Source: CAYOBW01 sp964402115 (GTDB lineage Bacteria > Verrucomicrobiota > Kiritimatiellia > UBA8416 > CAYOBW01). Taken from it: a stretch of DNA of 50,099 bases. Each line of letters starts with the position of its first letter. Position 1 is the first letter of the stretch. Below the pieces are notes generated by a model that was not told the origin of the DNA, did no database searches, and was given only the letters and a program-made list of their open reading frames with translations. Below are positions 15,675 to 23,475 of the stretch, piece after piece. A program made the position numbers and the translations under genes. Location of the stretch: NCBI GenBank assembly GCA_964402115.1, contig CAYOBW010000016.1:1-50099 (forward strand), read 5' to 3'.

Positions 15675-18163
15675 GACGGACTCCTTTCTGACGGCGCAGT
15701 GGCCGGCTGGATATCCCAGATCCGCCGCGCATAGTCGCGCACCGAGCGGTCGCTGGAAAAACGACCCATGCGCGCCACGTTCAGCGCGGCGCGGTGGGCC
15801 CAGGCGGCGGGGGCCTGATACAGGTCGGCCACGCGAGCCTGTGCGTCCACGTAAGAGCGGAAATCGGCCAGGTGGAAGTAGTAGTCGCCCCACTCGGTCA
15901 GCGCGCGCCAGAGATCCTGGAAGAGGCCGGGCTCGCCGGCGCAGAAGGCATCGTGCTGCAAGGCGTCCAGCACCGCCCGCAGTTCGGGGTCGCGCGCCGC
16001 CCATTCCAGTGGGTGGTAGGTCGCGCGCAGCGCCTCCAGCTCCTCTGCGCGGTGGCCGAAGATGAAGATATTGTCGAGCCCCACCGCCTCGGCAATTTCA
16101 ATATTGGCGCCGTCCCATGTGCCGATGGTCAGGGCCCCGTTGAGTGCGAGTTTCATGTTTCCCGTTCCTGACGCTTCCGTGCCGGCCGTGGATATCTGCT
16201 CGGACAGATCGGCTGCCGGGATGATGACTTGCGCCAGCGACACGTTGTAGTCCGGCAGGAAGACCACGCGGAGGCGGTCGCGCAACCGCCGGTCCGCCGC
16301 AAAGGTCTTCGACAGGTTGTTGATGAGCTTGATGATGAGTTTCGCCGTCGCGTACGAGGGTGCGGCCTTTGCGCCGAACAGGAACGTGCGAGGGACAACC
16401 TCCAGGGAGGGCTGGTCGCGGAGGCGCAAGTACAGGGCGATGATGTGCAGGACGTTCAACATCTGGCGCTTGTACTCGTGGAGTCGCTTGACCTGTACGT
16501 CGAAGAGCGTCGCCGGATCGAGGCAGACGCCGAGACGGTCCTGCACCAGCCGGCAGAGCCGCTCCTTGTTCCGGCGCTTGATCCGGCGCAGGTCGTCAAT
16601 GAAGGCCGGCTCACTCGCGTGCGGCTCAAGTCCATGCAGCTGCTCCGCATCGAGAATCCAGCCGTCGCCGATGCGTCCCGTGATGAGGTCGGCCAGCTCC
16701 GGATTGCACAGCCGAAGCCAACGGCGATGCGTCACGCCGTTCGTCACATTGCAGAACTTGTCAGGCCAGAGAGCCGCGAAGTCCGCCGTCACACGCGTGC
16801 GCAAGAGCTCGGAGTGCAGTTGCGCGACCCCGTTGACGGCGTGGCTTCCGACGATGGCGAGATGCGCCATGCGGACCTGTTTGACGTCGCCCTCCTCGAT
16901 CAGGGACAGGCGCTGGATGCGGTCGGCATCGCCCGGAAACACCTCGGCCACATGGCGCAGAAAGCGCGCGTTGATTTCATACACGATCTGCAAGTGCCGC
17001 GGCAAGACCCGCTCGAACAGGGGGATGGGCCACTTCTCGAGCGCTTCCGGCAGAAGCGTGTGGTTGGTGTATGCCAGGGTGCGCACGGTGACATCCCAGG
17101 CGACATCCCAGGGGACGTCCTCTTCGTCGACAAGACAGCGCATCAACTCCGCCACCGCCAGGGCCGGGTGCGTGTCGTTCATCTGCACGGCCGCCGCGTC
17201 CGGCAGGCGGCGCCAGTCGCGGCGCGAGGGGCCGAACGCCCGCGTGATGTCCCGGATGGCGCAGGCGACGAGGAAGTACTCCTGGAGCAGTCGCAGTTCG
17301 CGCCCGGCGTGCGTGCTGTCGGATGGATACAGAACCTTCGTGATGGTCTCGGCCCAGTTCTTCTCTTCGACGGCGCGCACATAGTCGCCCCGGTTGAAAA
17401 CCTCGAGGCGGAAGCCCTGCGCGGCCCGCGAACTCCACAGCCGGAGCATGTTGACGCGTGCCCCGCCCCAGCCGATGACCGGCACGTCGTACGGGACGCC
17501 CTCGATCATCTGCCAGTCCGTCCAGATCGGGTGCTCGGCGCCTTTCCGGCGGGCGACAGCGGTTGTCCGGCCGTAGGCAAGAACGCTGACAGCATGTTCC
17601 GGGCGGACGATCTCCCACGGATTGCCAAGTTTCAGCCAGTCGTCGGGCTGTTCGGATTGCCACCCATTGTCGAGTTCCTGCCGGAACATGCCGTGTTCGT
17701 AACGCAGTCCATGCCCGACAGCCGCATAGCCCAGCGTTGCCAGGGAGTCAAGGTAGCAAGCGGCCAGCCGGCCCAGCCCTCCGTTCCCGAGACCGGCGTC
17801 CGGCTCCAGGTTGGCGATATCCTCCTCGGTCCGATGCAGGGACCGGGCGACGCCCCCGAATGCCTCCGTCAGGCCCACGGCCGCGACGTTGTTCAGCAAC
17901 AGTCGGCCAATCAGGAATTCGAGCGAGAGATAATGCACGTGCTTTCCGCCCGCCGATTCATGGGCCGTGGCGGGGTCCCGCAGCATCCGCTCCATCGCGA
18001 GTTCGCGGATGGCCAGGCACACGCAGAACCAGACATCGTAGTCGGTGGCTCGCTCCGGCGTTGTTCCGCGCGCGGAAACGAGATGTCGGCGCACACGGTC
18101 AAGAAGGTCCCGTGCGGCTACCGCGGGTTGCCCCCGCTTCTTCGGTTGTGCTGGTCGTCTCAT
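15671..18163 (-). CDS. glgP: glycogen/maltodextrin phosphorylase
   Basis: 830 residues, full family length (GT35). It releases glucose-1-phosphate from alpha-1,4-glucans using phosphate and pyridoxal phosphate. Seen: HYLSLEFLIGRLL near the N-terminus, GNGGLGRLAACYLDSLA, NVTNGVTHRRWL, KRLHEYKRQMLN, and the PLP-lysine region EASGTGNMKLALNGA followed by TWDGANIEI. The ribosome site AGGAG is 4 bases before the ATG. It lies inside the EPS operon between a pyruvyltransferase-like gene and the partner-switch regulator, whose start it overlaps. Glucose-1-phosphate made here could feed UDP-glucose through GalU (47167-48045). Confidence 0.95.
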   Translation of the reverse strand: MRRPAQPKKRGQPAVAARDLLDRVRRHLVSARGTTPERATDYDVWFCVCLAIRELAMERMLRDPATAHESAGGKHVHYLSLEFLIGRLLLNNVAAVGLTEAFGGVARSLHRTEEDIANLEPDAGLGNGGLGRLAACYLDSLATLGYAAVGHGLRYEHGMFRQELDNGWQSEQPDDWLKLGNPWEIVRPEHAVSVLAYGRTTAVARRKGAEHPIWTDWQMIEGVPYDVPVIGWGGARVNMLRLWSSRAAQGFRLEVFNRGDYVRAVEEKNWAETITKVLYPSDSTHAGRELRLLQEYFLVACAIRDITRAFGPSRRDWRRLPDAAAVQMNDTHPALAVAELMRCLVDEEDVPWDVAWDVTVRTLAYTNHTLLPEALEKWPIPLFERVLPRHLQIVYEINARFLRHVAEVFPGDADRIQRLSLIEEGDVKQVRMAHLAIVGSHAVNGVAQLHSELLRTRVTADFAALWPDKFCNVTNGVTHRRWLRLCNPELADLITGRIGDGWILDAEQLHGLEPHASEPAFIDDLRRIKRRNKERLCRLVQDRLGVCLDPATLFDVQVKRLHEYKRQMLNVLHIIALYLRLRDQPSLEVVPRTFLFGAKAAPSYATAKLIIKLINNLSKTFAADRRLRDRLRVVFLPDYNVSLAQVIIPAADLSEQISTAGTEASGTGNMKLALNGALTIGTWDGANIEIAEAVGLDNIFIFGHRAEELEALRATYHPLEWAARDPELRAVLDALQHDAFCAGEPGLFQDLWRALTEWGDYYFHLADFRSYVDAQARVADLYQAPAAWAHRAALNVARMGRFSSDRSVRDYARRIWDIQPATAPSERSPS

Positions 18164-18199
18164 AGGTCTCCTGTCACTCCCGTCCGGTGCGGTCGGGTT

Positions 18200-18346
18200 T
18201 CATGGTGTCGTGCCGGCGCCCTCGCCCCGAATCCTCTCCTCAATCTCGACGGCCCGTTCATCCTGGCGAGCCGGTCTGGCTGTGTCGTCCTTGCGGCCGG
18301 CGCCACGGGCGGTCCCGGAGGCGGAGCGGTCGCTTCGCTCGTTCAT
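18200..18346 (-). CDS. small charged ORF, 48 residues, translationally coupled
   Basis: The gap between the pyruvyltransferase-like gene and glgP holds an ORF that begins with an ATGA overlap on the upstream stop, like most junctions in this operon. It encodes a 48-residue, highly charged peptide (starts MNERSDRSASG, includes EIEERIRGEGAG) with GC-rich third positions. Its own stop overlaps another ATG that opens a 9-codon reading frame ending just before the glgP ribosome site. It could be a real microprotein, a coupling leader, or chance. No family is recognised. Confidence 0.45.
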   Translation of the reverse strand: MNERSDRSASGTARGAGRKDDTARPARQDERAVEIEERIRGEGAGTTP

Positions 18347-19572
18347 GCGCCTCCGGCGGGCAGTGCCCCGAGGATGTTGCGCGCCAGCAGCGAGCGGGCG
18401 GCAGCGAGCCGTGTCAGCAGGTCGCGTCGGACTGCGCGACTGCGTTCGACAAAGGCCGGTTTCGCGTCGAGCAGCCGCAGCGTTTCCGCCTGCAGGGCCT
18501 GGAAATCGCAGTTTTCCACGCTGCCCACGGAACGCAGGCCAAAGGGGGCGAGGAAGTTGTCCACCTTCGATCCGCGGCTGATCCCGATGATCGGCACGTG
18601 GACGATGGAAGCGAAAATGAGCAGGTGCAGGCGACTGCTGGCGATGACGTCCATCTTCGACGCGACGGCCAGGATCTCGGCGGGTTCGTAGCGGCCCTCA
18701 AGCACGCAAGCGCGCTCGGGCCGCTGCATCTGCCGGTGTAAGCCGGCCATGAGTTGCGAGTCGGTCAGGGGGTTCATGGGAATGAACACGATGCGCGCGT
18801 TCCGCTCCGTCACCAGGCGATCGAAGACCGCAATCAAGCTGGTTTCGTTGCGGATGGCCCGCTGCGCGGAGACGCAGAAGCCGACGAGGGGACCTGGCTC
18901 GGCCAGGGCGGCCCGGAGGGGCGCGGGCAGTTGCACGGTGTCCAACGCCGCTGCCTCCAGAACCAGCGCGGAGTCGGCGCCAACGACCACGTCACGAGCC
19001 ACGCCGCACCCGCGCAGCTGCGCAGCGCTTTCCGGATCGCGCACCACCACCAGATCCGCCACGTTGAGGGCCGTGGCGATGAGCGCCTTCGCTCGCGCGA
19101 CCCGACGACGCTCCTCCCAGGCTATCGCATCGAATGACCCGCGCGTGACAGCCCGAACGGCCGACAGAAGCGTGCGGCGCCTGCCGGGGAGCAGGCGGTA
19201 CTTTGCCGGGTTGAGTTCGTCGTTCATGCCCACGGACCAGACGACGGTTCTGCGGCCAGCGGCCTGGGCGAGGCGGAGCATCGCTACGGGAACCTCCGGG
19301 TAGTCCGACAGGCCGGTCGCGCCGGCCCAGATGAACACGTCGTGGGTGCGCAGTTCGTGCGCCATTTCGGTGCGGCTGTAGGGCGGGGCAAAGCCGAACA
19401 GCGGCACCGGGCGCACGCGGAGTTTCCGGGCCGTTGCGGGTCCGTCATCGGTGCTGACGCTGATCTGCGCATCCGGTCGCGCTTCCCTGAGGATTCGCAC
19501 CGCGCATTCCAGAATCGCCTCATCGCCAACGTTGTTGCGCCCGAAGGGCACACCGCCCAAAAGAAGCTTCAT
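18343..19572 (-). CDS. polysaccharide pyruvyltransferase-family protein
   Basis: 409 residues. Hallmarks of the CsaB/WcaK family are GNNVGDEAILE near the N-terminus, DVFIWAGATGLSDYP (the G-G-G-like loop, here changed), VGFCVSAQRA, and near the C-terminus SRLHLLIFASIVHVPIIGISRGSKV, the R-x-H motif with the G-x-P-x-I and lysine end. It is predicted to put a pyruvyl ketal on an EPS sugar from phosphoenolpyruvate, although some members of the fold act otherwise. The start at 19572 overlaps the flippase stop by ATGA, and its own stop overlaps a small ORF. Confidence 0.85.
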   Translation of the reverse strand: MKLLLGGVPFGRNNVGDEAILECAVRILREARPDAQISVSTDDGPATARKLRVRPVPLFGFAPPYSRTEMAHELRTHDVFIWAGATGLSDYPEVPVAMLRLAQAAGRRTVVWSVGMNDELNPAKYRLLPGRRRTLLSAVRAVTRGSFDAIAWEERRRVARAKALIATALNVADLVVVRDPESAAQLRGCGVARDVVVGADSALVLEAAALDTVQLPAPLRAALAEPGPLVGFCVSAQRAIRNETSLIAVFDRLVTERNARIVFIPMNPLTDSQLMAGLHRQMQRPERACVLEGRYEPAEILAVASKMDVIASSRLHLLIFASIVHVPIIGISRGSKVDNFLAPFGLRSVGSVENCDFQALQAETLRLLDAKPAFVERSRAVRRDLLTRLAAARSLLARNILGALPAGGA

Positions 19573-21176
19573 GGCTTGCCTCCTGTCGTCCGGACCCGCC
19601 GTGGGCCGGTCAGAATGTCCAGCGCACGGTTCACGCGTGCGATGCCGAGCGCCCGCAGATCCGCCACGTCTTCCGGGCGGACCAGGCGGAGGATCCGGAT
19701 CAGCACGGGGTAAAGCGCAAGGTAGGCAGCGCCGACAAGCGCGAGGGAGGCGATGTTCAGGCGGGGCGCCAGCGGGCTCAGAAGCGCGGCCAGCGCGCCC
19801 GTGGCGAGAACCTGGCGCACGAAGAAGCCGGTCGGGAAATTGATGCCGCCGAGGATGCCCCGCACGGCGTGCAGGCGCCAGGGAATGGTCAGCACGAATG
19901 TGCCGGCGACCGCAGCCACGGCGCCCGGCATGCCGTAACGCGGGATGAGAAGCCAGTCGAGCAGAAGGTTCACACCGACCTGCAAGAGCATATACGGCAG
20001 CATTTGCAGGACCTTCTCCTTCACGGTGATGGCCATCGAGAGTGGCGTGGAAATGAGCGGCAGAACGTGGAGAATGCAGAATGCCGCGGCAACGGGGCCG
20101 GCGGGGGCCATGGCCTGGCCATACAGGAGGGCAATCCCGCGCGGGGCGAAGAAGAAACCGAAGGCCGCGAGCGGCACCACGATCAGAATCGTCAGTTTGT
20201 ACACCGAATCGATCAAGCGTCCCAGGCAACTCGGGTCACGCGCATAGGATTGGGCGAAGGCCGAGGTGAACAGGGTTTGAAGCGCGGCGGGGATCAGGGT
20301 GAGCGCCAGCTGCGGGGTCGAGTAGCCCAGATCGTAGTATCCGACGATGGCCGGGGTGAAATAGGCGCCCAGAAAGAAGACCTCCGTGTACTTCATCATG
20401 AGCATGCGCAGCATGGTGTTCAGCATGGTCGGCAGCGATAGCGCCAGCGCACGCTGCCGGCCGATGCCACGGGGCGGGGAGCGCCAGGGCAGGTCGCGCA
20501 CCAGGCGGGTGAGCATGACGAGGCTGACGCCGTACACCAGCAGCAGCGAGAGGGTTTGGGCCGTGAGCGCCATGGCGGCCTCTGGCCGCGAGCGCAAGAT
20601 CCCGACCAGGCACGCGAGCCAGATGACCCCGTTGACGAGGGAGAGCAGCGCGACGGTTCGCGCCCGGAAGAGGGCCGTGAACGCGTTGTTGAGCGAGTCC
20701 TTGAGCACGGTGGCGGCCAGCAAAAGGCCCGCGGGAACGAGGAGCCCGTGGAAGTCCATGTGGAACCACCGGTCCAGCCACGGCTTCGCGACATGCAGGG
20801 CCGCCAGCGCGAGAAGGGCTGCAACCTGCTGGAGCGCCAGGGCCCGGACCAGCAAGCGGCGCAGTCCGGCCCGGTTGCGATGGGCGGTCAACTCGGGAAT
20901 GAAGCGCAGCAGAGCGACGTCGAACCCCAGGGCGCAGAACACCACGAGGTAATCCGTGATATTGCGGATCAGGCTGAAGCGGCCATACTCCTCCGGACCG
21001 AGCAGGCGCACCGTGAGAATGGAAAGGCCCATGTAAACGAACAACATGCAGACCTTGTTCAGAATCATCCAGGGCAGACCGCCGAGTGCCTCGCGCGAGA
21101 AATAGGCGGGATCTTGCGGCGCTGCCGCGCTCCCGGGGTGGCTGGTCTCGACGATGTCTGGGGGGCGTACCGTCAC
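19569..21176 (-). CDS. Wzx-like polysaccharide flippase (MOP superfamily)
   Basis: 535 residues with about 12-14 hydrophobic segments. The N-terminal GLSILTVRLLGPEEYGRFSLI matches the start of Wzx/RfbX-type transporters (L-G-x-x-x-Y-G). It should move the lipid-linked repeat unit from the cytoplasmic to the periplasmic face of the inner membrane. It lies directly downstream of the Wza-like genes and upstream of the pyruvyltransferase-like gene, whose start it overlaps. The GTG/ATG choice at the start is not critical; the 35-residue hydrophilic N-terminus precedes the first helix. Confidence 0.9.
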   Translation of the reverse strand: MTVRPPDIVETSHPGSAAAPQDPAYFSREALGGLPWMILNKVCMLFVYMGLSILTVRLLGPEEYGRFSLIRNITDYLVVFCALGFDVALLRFIPELTAHRNRAGLRRLLVRALALQQVAALLALAALHVAKPWLDRWFHMDFHGLLVPAGLLLAATVLKDSLNNAFTALFRARTVALLSLVNGVIWLACLVGILRSRPEAAMALTAQTLSLLLVYGVSLVMLTRLVRDLPWRSPPRGIGRQRALALSLPTMLNTMLRMLMMKYTEVFFLGAYFTPAIVGYYDLGYSTPQLALTLIPAALQTLFTSAFAQSYARDPSCLGRLIDSVYKLTILIVVPLAAFGFFFAPRGIALLYGQAMAPAGPVAAAFCILHVLPLISTPLSMAITVKEKVLQMLPYMLLQVGVNLLLDWLLIPRYGMPGAVAAVAGTFVLTIPWRLHAVRGILGGINFPTGFFVRQVLATGALAALLSPLAPRLNIASLALVGAAYLALYPVLIRILRLVRPEDVADLRALGIARVNRALDILTGPRRVRTTGGKP

Positions 21177-21187
21177 GGCGTGGTCCT

Positions 21188-22315
21188 TTATGGCACAATG
21201 ATGGGGCGCTGCGGGCTTCCCGTCGTGCCGCTGGTCTTGAGGTGCAACTGCACCGCGGTTTCGGCGGATACCGTTGTGGCGTAAGCCGATATCGCCACCT
21301 GAACGATCTCGCGCAGGAATGCCAGACGGCGTGGCGGCACATACACGATATCGCCGGGCGACAGCCGGAAATCCGCCTCCTGCCCCTTGATCATCCGGTT
21401 GTAGTCGGCCACCCGCGCCTCGGGCCGGGAGAGCGAACCCCGCACGATGACGACCCGGCCGTCCGATGTCGACTTGAGTCCGCGGGCCTCCGTGAGCGCC
21501 TGGATCAGGGATACCGACGAGAAGAAGCCGAGCGTCCGGGGGAAGTTGACTTCGCCCAGTACGTAGATGCTGCGGACCAGTGAGGACGGAATGGTGAGGA
21601 TATCCCCATTCCTGATCTCAATGTTCTGAGTCGCGTCTCCGTGGTGCAGGAGAACGTCGAAATCGAGGGGGAGCAGACGCCCCTGCCGCATCAGCGTGGC
21701 GTGCTTGAAGTCGGCCATCTCGGCCGTCGAGTTGCGGAAATAGCCGGTGCGAATGCCGCGGGCCTTGGCGATGGCGTCGAGCACCGTCGTCCGGCCCTGC
21801 AGGAGGTAGGTGCCAGGGTAGTTCAGTTCCCCGAGAATGGTGTACGTCTGACTGCCGAAACGCACAGGCACGACGTTGACCACGCCGTGCTTGAGTTGGG
21901 TCGCGAGGCGTTTCTGCATATCGGCGCGGATTTCGTCGATGGTGCGGCCCGCGGCCGGCAACGACCCGACGAGCATGTAGATGATGTTGCCGTTGGGATC
22001 CACGGGCGCCTCGCGCAGGCTGCCTTCCTCGCCGTACACGGACACGCCCAACACGTCTCCGACCCCCAGCCGGTACGGTTCCGCCACCTCCTCCGCCGCG
22101 GCGTTGCTGGCCGGCGGGGACGTGAAGTCGAACCGTTCGCAGGCCAAGGGCGGTGCGCCGCCGGCTGGCGGCAGCGCGCGCCCCTTGCCTGGCGCGACGC
22201 AACCGGAAGCCGTCAGCAGCGCCGCCGCCACAACCGGCAGGCATTCACGGCTGCGGAGCCGGAGCAGGCAACTCCGTAACGGGCAGAATGGAGGATTCAG
22301 TGGATGCTCCTTCAT
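21188..22315 (-). CDS. Wza-like polysaccharide export lipoprotein
   Basis: 375 residues. An N-terminal lipoprotein signal (VVAAALLTASGC) is followed by a polysaccharide export domain (EPYRLGVGDVLGVSVYGEEG, then DPNGNIIYMLVGSLPAAGRTIDEI) and two SLBB-type domains (YTILGELNYPGTYLL, IYVLGEVNFPRTLGFF). It should form the outer-membrane channel for the polymer. The ATG at 22315 is chosen because it just precedes the basic and hydrophobic signal. This makes an unusually long 71-base overlap with the previous gene and there is no strong ribosome site, so translation is probably coupled. Confidence 0.88.
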   Translation of the reverse strand: MKEHPLNPPFCPLRSCLLRLRSRECLPVVAAALLTASGCVAPGKGRALPPAGGAPPLACERFDFTSPPASNAAAEEVAEPYRLGVGDVLGVSVYGEEGSLREAPVDPNGNIIYMLVGSLPAAGRTIDEIRADMQKRLATQLKHGVVNVVPVRFGSQTYTILGELNYPGTYLLQGRTTVLDAIAKARGIRTGYFRNSTAEMADFKHATLMRQGRLLPLDFDVLLHHGDATQNIEIRNGDILTIPSSLVRSIYVLGEVNFPRTLGFFSSVSLIQALTEARGLKSTSDGRVVIVRGSLSRPEARVADYNRMIKGQEADFRLSPGDIVYVPPRRLAFLREIVQVAISAYATTVSAETAVQLHLKTSGTTGSPQRPIIVP

Positions 22316-23459
22316 GGTTGCTGTTCTCGGGCACGGCGGCAGCGCCTGTGCGGAAGATGGTTTCCTCGACCAACGCGGCGCCATATTCGGAAGCGAACGT
22401 GCGGACGAAGGTCAGCACGACCGCCCGCGCAAGCTGGCGCGCGAAGCGGAACGGCTTCTCGGGGACGTACACGATATCGCCGGGTAACAGGGCCACGTCC
22501 GGCTCCCGGCCCACCAGGATGCTGGCCAGATCCACTTCGATGGGCTGGGGATTGTCGAGCGCGCCCCGGAGGATGAGCACCTGGTCGAGGCGGGCGTCCG
22601 ATCGATAGCCGCCACCCCGCTCGGATGAGCCGGACAGGAGTTGGACCAGCGTCAACCCGTCGGTGTAAGCCGCTGTCTTCTGCTCGCTTACGGCGCCCAT
22701 CAGGTACACCTCCTGGCCGAGCCCGGACGCGATGTAGAGGACATCTCCCGGTCTTACATAAATGTCCTGGGAGGCGTCGTTGCGGTTCACGAGCGATTCG
22801 AAGTCGATCGGCACGCGTTCCCCATCGCGCAGGAGGTAGCTGTCCTTGAGCGAGGCCAGCTGAATGGTGCTGCCGCGATAGATGCCCTGGGCCAGCCCGC
22901 CCGCCCGGGCCAGCGCCTGGCGCAGGGTCAACGCACTCTCCAGCGGATATGAGCCCGGGTATACCAGTTTGCCGAGCGCCAGGAAGCGGTTCTTGGCGAA
23001 TTGCCGGGGCAGTACCGATACTCTGGGCTGATTGAAGAGACGCGCCAGACCCATTTCCAGCTCGTGCTCCACGTCGGCCGGGGCGCGGCCCGCGGCCGGG
23101 ATGCCAGCCATGAAGAGGTAGTAGAGTCTTCCGTCGGGCGCAATCGGGGTGACGGCTGTCGTATCTTCGAAGCCGAAGACCGTCACTTCCACCACGTCGC
23201 CGACGGACAGGCGGAAGGTGGAAGGATCGTAGGGCAGGAAGTACTTGGCGGGCAGCGCCGCTGAAACAGACGAAACCGCGGGAACAGGCGAAACTGCGGG
23301 AACAGGCGCAAGCGTCGCGGCGTTTGTCGCGACCACGGGTGGCGCGCCGGCTGGCGAGGGCGGCGGTGACGCTGCCTCGCAGAAGACGCAAGCCAGAGCC
23401 AGACAGGTCCTGCCGATCGTCCGCAGCGCCGTGTCCAGGCCTTGTCGGGCAGCAACCAT
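22245..23459 (-). CDS. second Wza-like polysaccharide export protein
   Basis: 404 residues from the ATG at 23459, which has AGGA about 8 bases upstream and puts the hydrophobic signal (TCLALACVFC) at the N-terminus. An ATG at 23483 is also in frame. After a Pro/Val/Ala-rich linker come the export domain (FRLSVGDVVEVTVFGFED, IAPDGRLYYLFMAGIPAAGR) and SLBB-like units (FLALGKLVYPGSYPL, VYLMGAVSEQKTA). It shares domain order with the neighbouring export protein but the identity is low, so this is an old duplication or a two-component channel. A clear lipobox is not visible here. Confidence 0.85.
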   Translation of the reverse strand: MVAARQGLDTALRTIGRTCLALACVFCEAASPPPSPAGAPPVVATNAATLAPVPAVSPVPAVSSVSAALPAKYFLPYDPSTFRLSVGDVVEVTVFGFEDTTAVTPIAPDGRLYYLFMAGIPAAGRAPADVEHELEMGLARLFNQPRVSVLPRQFAKNRFLALGKLVYPGSYPLESALTLRQALARAGGLAQGIYRGSTIQLASLKDSYLLRDGERVPIDFESLVNRNDASQDIYVRPGDVLYIASGLGQEVYLMGAVSEQKTAAYTDGLTLVQLLSGSSERGGGYRSDARLDQVLILRGALDNPQPIEVDLASILVGREPDVALLPGDIVYVPEKPFRFARQLARAVVLTFVRTFASEYGAALVEETIFRTGAAAVPENSNHEGASTESSILPVTELPAPAPQP

Positions 23460-23475
23460 GTCGTTAGTCCTATCC

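Noticed and set aside
16229..18691. Very long open frame on the plus strand opposite glycogen phosphorylase and the pyruvyltransferase-like gene
   Set aside because: The opposite strand encodes complete, well-recognised families; the plus-strand translation shows no domain features and is an antisense effect of GC-rich codons.
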